Shown: piece after piece, positions 52,451-59,730 of the stretch | Numbering within the stretch: the first letter of the stretch is position 1 | Layout: each line of letters starts with the position of its first letter | NCBI GenBank assembly: GCA_002336895.1 | Contig: DDFC01000020.1 | Location: forward strand, 216,414-280,413 | Direction: 5' to 3' | Origin: Verrucomicrobiaceae bacterium UBA1938 | GTDB lineage: Bacteria; Verrucomicrobiota; Verrucomicrobiia; Verrucomicrobiales; Verrucomicrobiaceae | DNA length: 64,000 nucleotides | Made by a program: the position numbers and the translations under genes | Notes under the pieces: model-generated | The model's input: only the letters and a program-made list of their open reading frames with translations | What the model was told of the DNA's origin: nothing | The model's database searches: none

Positions 52451-52590
52451 AATGACGAATGAGTAAATCCGAATGACTAAAGAATGACGAGTCGCGAATG
52501 ACGAATCCAACGTCTGCGGCGTTGGATGTGCTCTTTCGAGCTTTGTCATTCAGCCTTATTTCGTCATTCGGATTTACTCATTGGTCATTG
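52451..52590. repeat. Long inverted repeat between convergent genes
   Basis: AATGAGTAAATCCGAATGAC at 52458-52477 is repeated exactly in reverse complement at 52563-52582, and weaker similarity extends the arms inward to a short CCAACG/CGTTGG hairpin (52507-52525). GAATGACGA words recur in the left arm. It lies between the cyclase gene and the rhomboid-like gene and could act as a two-way terminator or be a dispersed repeat. Confidence 0.85.
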
Positions 52591-52608
52591 TTCGACGGGT
52601 CTGTTTCA

Positions 52609-53520
52609 TCAGTCTGCGCGCCGCTTCATCTCCTCGCTCGCCTTGTCCAGGATGCGGCGCTCTTCGGCGCTGAGGCTGTGCATGCCGTGGTGGCTGATTT
52701 TGTCGAGGATGTCATCGACCGTGGGAGTGCTGCTGCCGCTGCTGCTTTTGGGCGCGGCTTTGGCGGTCCTCTGCGCAGGCCGTGGGGACTGCGGGGCGCG
52801 TTTGGGCAGGGAGGGGAGCTTGAGCGCGCCGGTTTCAAAGCGGATGAAGAGGTAGGCGCTGCCCACATTGGCGGCCAGGAGCAGGAGCGATGACCAGTCC
52901 CGCGCGCCGAGGCTGCCGAGGGCGCTGATGCCTACAAACGCGGCGGCCAGCACCCAGGCGTCGATGGAAATGATGAAAAGGCTGAGCTTCGCGCGGGGAT
53001 AGAGCGTGGCGAAGGCGATGAAGACGGCAAACTCCAGCTGCATGATGCCTGCGCACACCAGGCCGCGTACGCCCAGAAGCCCGAGCAGGCTGATGAGCGC
53101 CGGAGAGGCCAGCAGCAGGACCAGCAGCATGCGCACAAAGGCGCGGCGGCCCAGGTGGCGCTCCACGGCTTCGCCAAAATTCCACAGCAGCACGCAGCCG
53201 ATGAGCGTCCAGAAGCTGGGCGGATTAAAGAGTACATACGTCAGCACCGTCCACAGGCGCAGGTGCTGGAATGCGCCTTCGTAATTAAAGATGACATACC
53301 ATGCCATCGAGTAGCCCAGCACGGCGGTGAGCACCATGCTCCCCACCCCCACGAGCGCGATGATGGCCGCGAGATAAACGGGGTGCGTCTTCCACCACGT
53401 GAGCGGCAGGTGGTCTTTGGATTCTGGGAGCCAGGAGTCAAACATGGGGGAAAGAGGGAGGGCGTGACCTTGCCACAAATACGTCAGGAGGGCGCGTCTT
53501 GCAGCATCCGTGTCGGTCAT
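52609..53520 (-). CDS. Rhomboid-like membrane protein, probably inactive, with DUF6576-type tail
   Basis: This 303-residue protein has several membrane segments and the look of a rhomboid fold (RLWTVLTYVLFNPPSFWTLIGCVLLWNFGEAVE resembles the first-strand/loop region). The catalytic GxSG is missing: the corresponding stretch reads VRGLVCAGIMQLEF. The C-terminal TVDDILDKISHHGMHSLSAE and RRILDKASEEMKRR matches the helical DUF6576 tail of rhomboid-like proteins in Bacteroidetes. ATG 53520 follows an AGGAGG at loose spacing. The gene starts 24 bp after the permease stop on the same strand. Confidence 0.75.
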   Translation of the reverse strand: MTDTDAARRALLTYLWQGHALPLSPMFDSWLPESKDHLPLTWWKTHPVYLAAIIALVGVGSMVLTAVLGYSMAWYVIFNYEGAFQHLRLWTVLTYVLFNPPSFWTLIGCVLLWNFGEAVERHLGRRAFVRMLLVLLLASPALISLLGLLGVRGLVCAGIMQLEFAVFIAFATLYPRAKLSLFIISIDAWVLAAAFVGISALGSLGARDWSSLLLLAANVGSAYLFIRFETGALKLPSLPKRAPQSPRPAQRTAKAAPKSSSGSSTPTVDDILDKISHHGMHSLSAEERRILDKASEEMKRRAD

Positions 53521-53544
53521 GCACGGAGATTCCTCCTGCACTGC

Positions 53545-54846
53545 TCATTTTTTCATCCGGTCCACCAGCACCGCGCCGAGGATGACGAGGCCGAGGACGA
53601 TCTTCTGCGTGTTGCTCTCCACATTGGTGAGGTTCATGCCGTTCTGGATGACGGCGATGATGAAGGCGCCGATGAGCGTGCCGGGCATGGTGCCTTTCCC
53701 GCCGCTGAGGCTGGTGCCGCCCACCACCACGGCGGCGATGACGTAGAGCTCGTACATCTGCCCGTACGTGGGCGAGCCGCTCTTGAGCAGGGATGCGGTC
53801 ACGACGCCCCCCAGCCCCGCCAGCAGCCCGCAGAGGACGTAGGCGCGCAGGATGACGCGGCTGACGGGCACGCCAGAAAGGTGCGCGGCCTCCACATTCC
53901 CGCCCACGGCGTAGAGGTTTCTGCCAAAGGCGGTCTGCGTCATGACCACATGCGCGGCGGCATACAGCAGCAGCATGAGCAGCACGGCATTGGGCAGGGC
54001 CAGCAGGTCGGCGCCGCGACCCAGCCACACAAAGGAGTCCGGCACCTGATAGACCGACTGATTTTCCGCCAGCCGGTAGGCCAGCCCGCTGCCCACCAGC
54101 ATCATGGCCAGCGTGACGATGAAAGGCGGCATGCGCAGCCGCGTGATGAGCGCGCCGGAGACCAGCCCGCACCCGCCGCTGAGCAGGATGCCGCAGAGCC
54201 CCGCCACCAGCATGCCCGCCACGCCCGCCTGCGTGCCGCCAAACACATCCCGCACGAGGAGGGTGGTGACCACGGCGGAGAGCGCGATGAGGCTGCCCAC
54301 GCTGAGATCGATGCCGCCGGTGATGATGACCAGCGTCATGCCGATGGCGAGAATGGCGATGACGGCGATCTGGTTGGCGATGTTGAGCAGGTTGCCGGCC
54401 TTGAGAAAGTTCGGCCAGCCATGCGCCTGCGGCTGCAGCACGCGGGTGTTTTTCAGCGCGGGAAAGTCACGCGCCAGATCCTCAAAGACCAGCCAGGAGG
54501 CGGTGGCCCGTGTGCAGGCGATCACGTCCAGCCCGCCTGCGCTGGCGGCACGCTGCAGCGCGGCGCGGGCGTCTGCGGGCTCCCCCTTCACCAGCCCGGC
54601 ACGCGGGCCGAGGGCGGCGGAGAGCGCCTGGGCAAAGGGGGCGTCCTTTTCCGAAGGCCGCACGACGATGAGCACCCGGTCCTGCGCGCCGATGCGTGCG
54701 GCGATCTCCCGCGCGGCCTCCTCATCCTGCGGGTACTGCTGCGTCCAGGTGGCGACGCTGAAAAAGGCGCACAGCAGCAGCAATGCTGCAAGCATGCCGG
54801 ACCCGGCGAGGCGATGGCGGAGAGTGGTGGCGGTGGGGCGGCTCAT
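53545..54846 (-). CDS. ABC sugar permease (RbsC-like) with inserted periplasmic domain
   Basis: This 433-residue protein has TM1 at about 14-35, then a soluble segment of about 110 residues (36-145: DRVLIVVRPSEKDAPFAQAL through FEDLARDFPALKN), then the RbsC/BPD_transp_2 core with GMTLVIITGGIDLSVGSL and AFGRNLYAVGGN. RbsC relatives are sugar permeases needing an ATPase (RbsA) and binding protein (RbsB); neither is nearby. The inserted piece resembles half of a periplasmic binding protein fold. I use ATG 54846; a TTG 14 codons upstream also reads in frame. Confidence 0.85.
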   Translation of the reverse strand: MSRPTATTLRHRLAGSGMLAALLLLCAFFSVATWTQQYPQDEEAAREIAARIGAQDRVLIVVRPSEKDAPFAQALSAALGPRAGLVKGEPADARAALQRAASAGGLDVIACTRATASWLVFEDLARDFPALKNTRVLQPQAHGWPNFLKAGNLLNIANQIAVIAILAIGMTLVIITGGIDLSVGSLIALSAVVTTLLVRDVFGGTQAGVAGMLVAGLCGILLSGGCGLVSGALITRLRMPPFIVTLAMMLVGSGLAYRLAENQSVYQVPDSFVWLGRGADLLALPNAVLLMLLLYAAAHVVMTQTAFGRNLYAVGGNVEAAHLSGVPVSRVILRAYVLCGLLAGLGGVVTASLLKSGSPTYGQMYELYVIAAVVVGGTSLSGGKGTMPGTLIGAFIIAVIQNGMNLTNVESNTQKIVLGLVILGAVLVDRMKK

Positions 54847-54945
54847 GCGGAATGCAGCGATCAAATCAGGATCGGCAGCGCAGTTCAAGACCTGAGACGT
54901 TCTGCATTGACCGCCGCTGCGGACTCGCGCTAGGATTTAAACCTT

Positions 54946-55593
54946 ATGAAAATACCTGCCCTTTCCTGCCTCGCCCTGCTGCTGACCGCCACCTTTGCCA
55001 GCGCCGACTGGGTGATGGTGCAAAAAGTGGACACCGCCGGCGAGCCCAGCGAGGTGACCACCAAGCTCAAAGGCGAGCAGGCACGCGTGGACATGGGGGA
55101 AAAGATGACTGTCATCGTGGGTGCGGATGGCATCATGATGCTGATGCACGCGCAGAAGATGATGATGAAGATGGACCCGGCCACGATCAAGGCCGCCACG
55201 GAGATGGCGGGCAAGATGGCAGGCGGCCCCGTGGCCAAGCCGGTGGCCACCGGGCAGAAGGAAAAGGTGGGCGAGTGGGACTGCGAGATCTACACCTGGG
55301 AGAGCACCATGGCCAAAGGCCGCTTCTGGGTGGCCAAAGACTTCCCCGGCCACAAGGAGCTCAGCGCCGCCAGCGACAAGCTCGGCAAGGTGGTGGGCGG
55401 TGCCATGTCCAGCCTCTCCCCGCAGGCGGCGGATTTTGACGGCATGGTGGTGAAGTCCGAGATGTCGATGATGGGCAAAAACGTGGTGTCCGTGCTGGTC
55501 TCCGCCAAGCAGCAGGACGTGGACGCCAGCGCCTTCGTGCCGCCCGTCGGCTACAACGAAATGAAAATGCCCGGCATGCCCGGCCTGAAATAA
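54946..55593 (+). CDS. Exported protein, DUF4412-like
   Basis: This 215-residue protein has a signal peptide (MKIPALSCLALLLTATFASA) and a beta-rich body: KVDTAGEPSEVTTKLKGEQA, MTVIVGADGIMMLMHAQKMM and VGEWDCEIYTWESTMAKGRF. The ligand-less Met-rich and alternating pattern resembles DUF4412 proteins. It likely resides in the periplasm or outer membrane. Its stop lies 134 bp from the left end of the replication module, so it is the flanking host gene. Confidence 0.7.
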   Translation: MKIPALSCLALLLTATFASADWVMVQKVDTAGEPSEVTTKLKGEQARVDMGEKMTVIVGADGIMMLMHAQKMMMKMDPATIKAATEMAGKMAGGPVAKPVATGQKEKVGEWDCEIYTWESTMAKGRFWVAKDFPGHKELSAASDKLGKVVGGAMSSLSPQAADFDGMVVKSEMSMMGKNVVSVLVSAKQQDVDASAFVPPVGYNEMKMPGMPGLK

Positions 55594-55727
55594 GGCGGAA
55601 TCCCGCCTCATGGGCGGTGCCCGCTGGCAGTCCGGCGTACTTTTTTGTTTCCAGGCTGCCGTTCTCGTTTCCAGCTTCGTTTCCATTTTGGCAGCCCCTT
55701 TGCCGCGTTTCACTGGGGAGAGGGACG

Positions 55728-55775
55728 TTTCGTGTCTCGTTTCCCCCTCAGGGGGCACTTGTGGAGGAAACGAAG
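55728..55775 (+). repeat. Left inverted repeat of the replication module
   Basis: The first 32 bases (starting TTTCGTGTCTCGTTTCC) match the reverse complement of 58674-58705 with one mismatch; the following 16 bases match with about five mismatches. It contains an internal hairpin, CCCCC TCA GGGGG, and nested CGTTTCC/GGAAACG arms. Confidence 0.88.
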
Positions 55776-55806
55776 GGCGGGGCTGGGGATGCCAAGCCGT
55801 GGGGGC

Positions 55807-56862
55807 CTACTCCTCGATCAGCTGGTACTCCCGCCCCCTCTTGCGGATGAGCCCGGCGTTCATGAGTTTCTTGGCCCATTTGCTGATGGCGCTGGCCTGC
55901 ACGCCGAACACCTCGGCCAGCTCGTTGGCGGAGGTGATGCCGTCCTGGATGTAGGTCAGCATGGCGTCAGTGTTGCCAAAGGGGTCGCAGTACACCATGA
56001 AGCGGCCGTTTGTCTCCTTGAGAGACCAGCGCAGGGGCGGGGCGTCGCGTTCCCGGCAGTTGCGGCATTTGCTGAAGCGCGTCACAAACCCCTTGGCGCT
56101 GGAGCCTTCTTCCGTGGCGTCCTTCAGGCTGAGGATCCAGTGCGCGGGGTCCTCACGGCGGGAGCCGCCGCGCATCTCGCCATTGCGCCCGGCGTGATGC
56201 ACGATGATGACGGTGATGGCACGGCGGCGCAGGCTCAGCAGCCAGTCTTTGATGACGTCAAAGTCGTCGTTCTCATTCTCGCGCATGCCGCTCTGGCCGG
56301 TGGAGAGGTTGTCGATGATGAAGACGGAGCCGTCCGGCAGCATGTTGGAGAGGCCCTCCTGGTGCCGTGGGTCGGCGATGTTGGCGCTGTGCGTCAGCGT
56401 CATGTAGAGGTACTCGTTGCTCAGCCAGTAAAAGCTGGGGTGGCTGATGCCGATCTTCTCCGCGCGGGTCTGCACGTCCTGCTGGTTCATCTCGGCATCA
56501 AAGTAGTACACGGAGCGCGGCCCCTGCCCGGCGGCCCACCGGCCGAGGCTGACGCCCTCCGCCAGGGCCTTGCCGATGAGCATGGCCAGCCAGGTCTTGC
56601 CACCGCCACGCGGGGCAAAGAGGTAGCCCAGATCCCCCTCCCGCATCCACTCCCCCAGCAGGGGCGTGCGCGGCACCATCTGCATGGCGGCCAGCTCCGG
56701 GGCGGTGAGCAGGCAGCTGGCAAAGTCCGGCGGCGGTGGCGGCGCGGGCGGGCTGGCCCCCGCATGGAATGCAGTGTCATGTGTGGATGTGCCATGATGT
56801 GGTATTCCAGGTCCGTAGAGCATTTCGGCTCTCTGGGCGATGAGGTCGGTGATGTCTTTCAT
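55807..56862 (-). CDS. RepA-like AAA/RecA-fold ATPase with C-terminal HTH
   Basis: This 351-residue protein has a Pro-rich N-terminus, then a P-loop FAPRGGGKTWLAMLIG (Walker A), a RecA-like core (SVYYFDAEMNQQDVQTRAEK) and VFIIDNLSTG (Walker B), with VIIVHHAGRNGEMRGGSRRE as sensor region. This is the AAA_25/RepA hexameric helicase type used by RSF1010-like plasmids and phages. The C-terminal 60 residues (TSANELAEVFGVQASAISKW) are a winged-helix HTH. It overlaps the primase gene by four bases. It is probably the replicative helicase or loader of the element. Confidence 0.85.
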   Translation of the reverse strand: MKDITDLIAQRAEMLYGPGIPHHGTSTHDTAFHAGASPPAPPPPPDFASCLLTAPELAAMQMVPRTPLLGEWMREGDLGYLFAPRGGGKTWLAMLIGKALAEGVSLGRWAAGQGPRSVYYFDAEMNQQDVQTRAEKIGISHPSFYWLSNEYLYMTLTHSANIADPRHQEGLSNMLPDGSVFIIDNLSTGQSGMRENENDDFDVIKDWLLSLRRRAITVIIVHHAGRNGEMRGGSRREDPAHWILSLKDATEEGSSAKGFVTRFSKCRNCRERDAPPLRWSLKETNGRFMVYCDPFGNTDAMLTYIQDGITSANELAEVFGVQASAISKWAKKLMNAGLIRKRGREYQLIEE

Positions 56863-57851
56863 TGGAAGAGGGTGCTGAGGGTTTCGCGGTTTTCTTTGAG
56901 GTCGAAGATGAGGTCGCCCAGGTCCTTGTGCCCGGGCGGGAGCTCCATCACATCCGCCCTGGCGCCTGCGGTGCGCAGGTCGGTCAGCCAGGAGGCGGCG
57001 GCATTCAGGCCAGCCTCATCGGCGTCTGGCAGGATGCGCACATGGCGGCCTGCCAGGGCCTGCAGCAGGGCGGGATCCCGCGCAAAGCGCGAGCTGGCGC
57101 TGGTGGCGGCCAGCACCGTCCAGTGGTGCATGGAGCCCAGAAAGCAGAAGACGGTGGCCGCCTCCGCCAGACCGATCACGCCCTCCACCAGCAGCACATT
57201 CGGCGCGTCTCGCAGCAGGCTGCGGCCAAAGAACACGCCCTCGCTGCCGGGGAGGTTTCGGGTCTTGAGAGACCGTCCGTCCGGGGTGAGAAAGGGCAGG
57301 CCATCATAGCGGCGCGCCTGGGCAAAGCGCTCCTCATGCAGCACGTAGCAGTAGTGCTGCCCGCACTGGGCGTTTTTCAGCAGGCCACGGTCCACCAGAT
57401 GGCGCATCGCGGTGACGGAGATGCCGCGCCGATCCTCGATATCCATCAGGTCATTGCTTTCAGGGAGGTAAAAGGTGGGCCAGCGCAGGCGTTTCTCCGC
57501 CCTGCGCGCGGCTTCGTCCGCGTCAGGCGTGCTGCGGAAAACCGCAGCCTGCGGCGGTGTGCTGCGGCGCGTGATGGCCGCTGCCGGCACGTCCACCAGC
57601 AGGTAGCCGTCCGGTCTGCCGGTGGAGGCGGCGGCGCTGCGCAGCTTGTGCCGCAGCTCGCTCTCCTGCCACGGTGGCTGGCAGTGGTGGTTCCACTGCA
57701 GCAGCAGCGGCAGGGCCTCCTCCTGGCTGAGGCCAAAGCCTTTCACGAGGGCCACGGCGGCGGCAAAGGCGGCGGTGTGCCCGCCCTGGCCGGGGACGGA
57801 CACGGGCATTCTGGCCAGATAAGCGCTGGCACGCTCGAGGATGGATTTCAT
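56859..57851 (-). CDS. TOPRIM-domain primase
   Basis: This 330-residue protein starts with a PriCT-like helical domain (GFGLSQEEALPLLLQW, WQESELRHKLRSA, about residues 34-75). A middle region has ISVTAMRHLVDRGLLKNA, and the TOPRIM fold follows at about 205-310: NVLLVEGVIGLAEA holds the conserved Glu and RHVRILPDADEAGLNAA the DxD. It is shorter than DnaG, lacking an N-terminal zinc domain. It should synthesise or help prime RNA primers for element replication. It begins five bases after the HTH gene and overlaps the helicase gene. Confidence 0.83.
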   Translation of the reverse strand: MKSILERASAYLARMPVSVPGQGGHTAAFAAAVALVKGFGLSQEEALPLLLQWNHHCQPPWQESELRHKLRSAAASTGRPDGYLLVDVPAAAITRRSTPPQAAVFRSTPDADEAARRAEKRLRWPTFYLPESNDLMDIEDRRGISVTAMRHLVDRGLLKNAQCGQHYCYVLHEERFAQARRYDGLPFLTPDGRSLKTRNLPGSEGVFFGRSLLRDAPNVLLVEGVIGLAEAATVFCFLGSMHHWTVLAATSASSRFARDPALLQALAGRHVRILPDADEAGLNAAASWLTDLRTAGARADVMELPPGHKDLGDLIFDLKENRETLSTLFQ

Positions 57852-57856
57852 GGGTG

Positions 57857-58105
57857 TTAAAAAGAGGGGGGCAGGGGTTGGCCGGCCTGAGCCAGCGAGT
57901 TCAGGTGGCGGCGGATGCTGGCGCAGTCGAAGAGGCGTCGGCCACGCTTGCGGCCGCTCAGGGGCAGGCTCACGCTGCGGATCTTGCCCTCGGCGGCCAG
58001 CGTGTAGAGCGCGCTGCGGCTGAGGTTGAACAGGGTGCGGCAGGTGCGGTGGTCGCCAAACTCCGGCGGCGCAGCCTGCGGGTGGATGTGTTCACTGAAT
58101 GGCAT
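57857..58105 (-). CDS. Excisionase/AlpA-like HTH protein
   Basis: This 82-residue protein has an HTH-type helix pair: TCRTLFNLSRSALYTLAAEG followed by a basic wing KIRSVSLPLSGRKRGRRLFD, and ASIRRHLNSLAQA. This is the MerR-like/AlpA excisionase fold common on prophages and plasmids, where it controls excision or copy number. ATG 58105 is chosen; a start 17 codons upstream also reads in frame. A CATATGATATG dyad-like sequence overlaps the start. It is the first gene of the element operon. Confidence 0.75.
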   Translation of the reverse strand: MPFSEHIHPQAAPPEFGDHRTCRTLFNLSRSALYTLAAEGKIRSVSLPLSGRKRGRRLFDCASIRRHLNSLAQAGQPLPPSF

Positions 58106-58564
58106 ATGATATGATGACGTGGTATGTTGTTTTGATGAAATGACCGCCCGCCACATGGGTGCAAAAAGCGCCCTGGCTGTGGTGGTGGTGTTTTTTTGGC
58201 GTGCTCTGTCCTGCGTCTGCTCCTGAAGAGCAGGCTGCTGCTGCTGACTCGTGGCACCTCATTCCCGGTGTCAGCGTTCTTCACGCTTTCTTCGAAAACG
58301 ATGCCCGCCACCTCGTCCGGCGATGTTCTCAGTCCGGTTTGGGTTGGTGATTATCACCATGCCCGCAGACCCGGAAAGCTCAAATGCTTTCTGAAACATT
58401 TTCAGCCAACAGGGGACGGAACCGAAGACGGTGGCTGAAGGGCCTGCGGCCGTTGACGGTGGCTGACCGTTGTTGATCAGAGCCGGAACCGGGGCAGGCG
58501 GCGCTGAGGCTCAGGACACGAAAAACCTTCGTTTTTCCCTCTTCGTGTCCGACCTCATGCGGCC
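58106..58564. other. Non-coding upstream region of the replication module
   Basis: About 460 bp between the HTH gene start and the right iteron cluster. It contains GACGGTGGCTGA twice (58427-58438 and 58455-58466), part of the 10-bp-period repeat style. The open frames here are short and lack family resemblance. Promoter and possible origin or operators are likely here. Confidence 0.55.
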
Positions 58565-58657
58565 TCGTTTCCCGCAGGTTTCCGCGTCGTTTCCAGCGCC
58601 CCTGGGCACTCGCACCTTCGTTTCCGCCTTGGTTTCCTGAGAGCCTAAAAAAAGGAG

Positions 58658-58705
58658 CTTCGTGTCTCCCAGCAGTGCCCCCTGAGGTGGAAACGAGACA
58701 CGAAA
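58658..58705 (-). repeat. Right inverted repeat of the replication module
   Basis: 58674-58705 is the reverse complement of 55728-55759 with one mismatch. It starts with CTTCGTGTCTC and ends with GAGACACGAA, so the arm is itself a dyad. It ends two bases before the stop codon of the degenerate ketosynthase gene. Confidence 0.88.
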
Positions 58706-58707
58706 GA

Positions 58708-59730
58708 TCACGGCTCCACCACGCAGGCGTAGGCGGCGGTGTTGGTGCCGGGCATGGAGACGACGGCGGGCTGCTGCGTGCTGCGGGCGGACAGTGCGCC
58801 CAGCACCAGATGCAGGGCGCTGCTGGTGCCCATGCTCTCTCCCAGGATCTGCTTGGGGCTGAGCATGGCGCTCCAGGGGCCGCCCTCCCAGGCGGCGGTC
58901 TCCACGCTGTCCAGCCTGCGGATGCCGGTGAGATCGGTGATCAGCGTGGCCTGCCCCTGGATCTGCGCCCGGGACTGCGCGGCCATCTGCCGGAGCGCCC
59001 CGGCGCGTTCACGCCAGGAGAGGTAGCCCAGGGGGCCGATGACCGAGCGGATCTGCGGGCCCGGGCCTTCGGCAGACACGAGCAGGGCCCCGGCGCCCTC
59101 GGATGAAATGAGTCGCGGGTGGTAGTAGGTCAGCGCCTCGGCGCTGAGCCAGTCACACTCTTCTGCGGCGAGGATGAGGCATTCTTTGACCAATCCGCTG
59201 CTGATCCAGAAGGAGGCGGCATCCAGCGCCTCCATGATGATGTTGGAGCTGCCCACCAGGGTGCTCACGGCGCCATCGATCCCGAGAAAGGAGGCGATGT
59301 GGGAGGCGGGTGCGTTGAAGACTGTCTCGGGGAAAATGAGCGGGCTGGCCTGCGCGGGGTTTTGCAGCACCTCGTTGTAAAAGCGGCCGGTGTAGTTCAC
59401 GCAGCCGTTCATCATGACAAAGATCATGCCCAGGCCCGGCGGCGGCGCGGCGGGGTCGTACCCGGCGTCTGTCAGGGCCTCGCGTGCAGCGGCCACGGAG
59501 TAGCGGGTGATGGCGCTGGCACGGCGCAGGCGCGGATGGCGCGTGACTTTCTCCGGCGGCGCTGCGGGCACGAGGCGTGTCTCGCACGGCCAGGTGCGGT
59601 CTCCAGGGCGTGCGCAGGGCACGGCGGGCAGCGGCACACCTGCCGCCACGGCTTCCAGCATGGCGGGTGCGCTCCAGCCAGCGGGGCTCACGGCACCCAC
59701 GCCACGGATGTGCAGGCGCGGGGTGTTCAT
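58708..59730 (-). CDS. Degenerate ketosynthase (chain-length-factor-like)
   Basis: This 340-residue protein has a ketosynthase fold outline (AASFWISSGLVKECLILAAEECDW and LISSEGAGALLVSAEG) but lacks the catalytic Cys: the active-site loop reads VSTLVGSSN where TACSSG is usual, and no NxHGTGT or GHxxGAAG-type His is visible. Such proteins serve as chain-length factors in heterodimers with an active ketosynthase. It overlaps the active ketosynthase gene by four bases (ATGA). It lies downstream of that gene on the minus strand and next to the right end of the replication module. Confidence 0.82.
   Translation of the reverse strand: MNTPRLHIRGVGAVSPAGWSAPAMLEAVAAGVPLPAVPCARPGDRTWPCETRLVPAAPPEKVTRHPRLRRASAITRYSVAAAREALTDAGYDPAAPPPGLGMIFVMMNGCVNYTGRFYNEVLQNPAQASPLIFPETVFNAPASHIASFLGIDGAVSTLVGSSNIIMEALDAASFWISSGLVKECLILAAEECDWLSAEALTYYHPRLISSEGAGALLVSAEGPGPQIRSVIGPLGYLSWRERAGALRQMAAQSRAQIQGQATLITDLTGIRRLDSVETAAWEGGPWSAMLSPKQILGESMGTSSALHLVLGALSARSTQQPAVVSMPGTNTAAYACVVEP

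Larger units (their letters stand above)
55647..58705. mobile_element. Integrase-less replication module bounded by inverted repeats
   Basis: About 3 kb holding three tightly packed minus-strand genes (excisionase-like HTH, TOPRIM primase, RepA-like ATPase) is enclosed by an inverted repeat at 55728-55775 and 58658-58705. Exact TCGTTTCC words occur at 55665, 55677, 55737 and, inverted, 55766; and at 58565, 58587, 58618 and, inverted, 58689. Partial GTTTCC words are at 55647, 58578 and 58632. This looks like an iteron-carrying replicon fragment, plasmid or satellite relic. No integrase, transposase or relaxase is seen. The outer borders beyond the repeat are inferred. Confidence 0.72.

Noticed and set aside
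53155..54933. Very long open frame (592 codons) on the plus strand opposite the permease and rhomboid-like genes
   Set aside because: It mirrors the GC-rich minus-strand genes; its translation is rich in His, Gln, Gly and Arg with no family resemblance, and the minus-strand genes have clear families.
55645..57309. 554-codon open frame on the plus strand across the RepA-like gene
   Set aside because: It is antisense to the ATPase and primase, whose Walker and TOPRIM motifs are clear; its own residues are low complexity.
58159..58438. Short plus-strand open frames upstream of the HTH gene
   Set aside because: They have no ribosome site or family, and they overlap the probable promoter region of the replication module.
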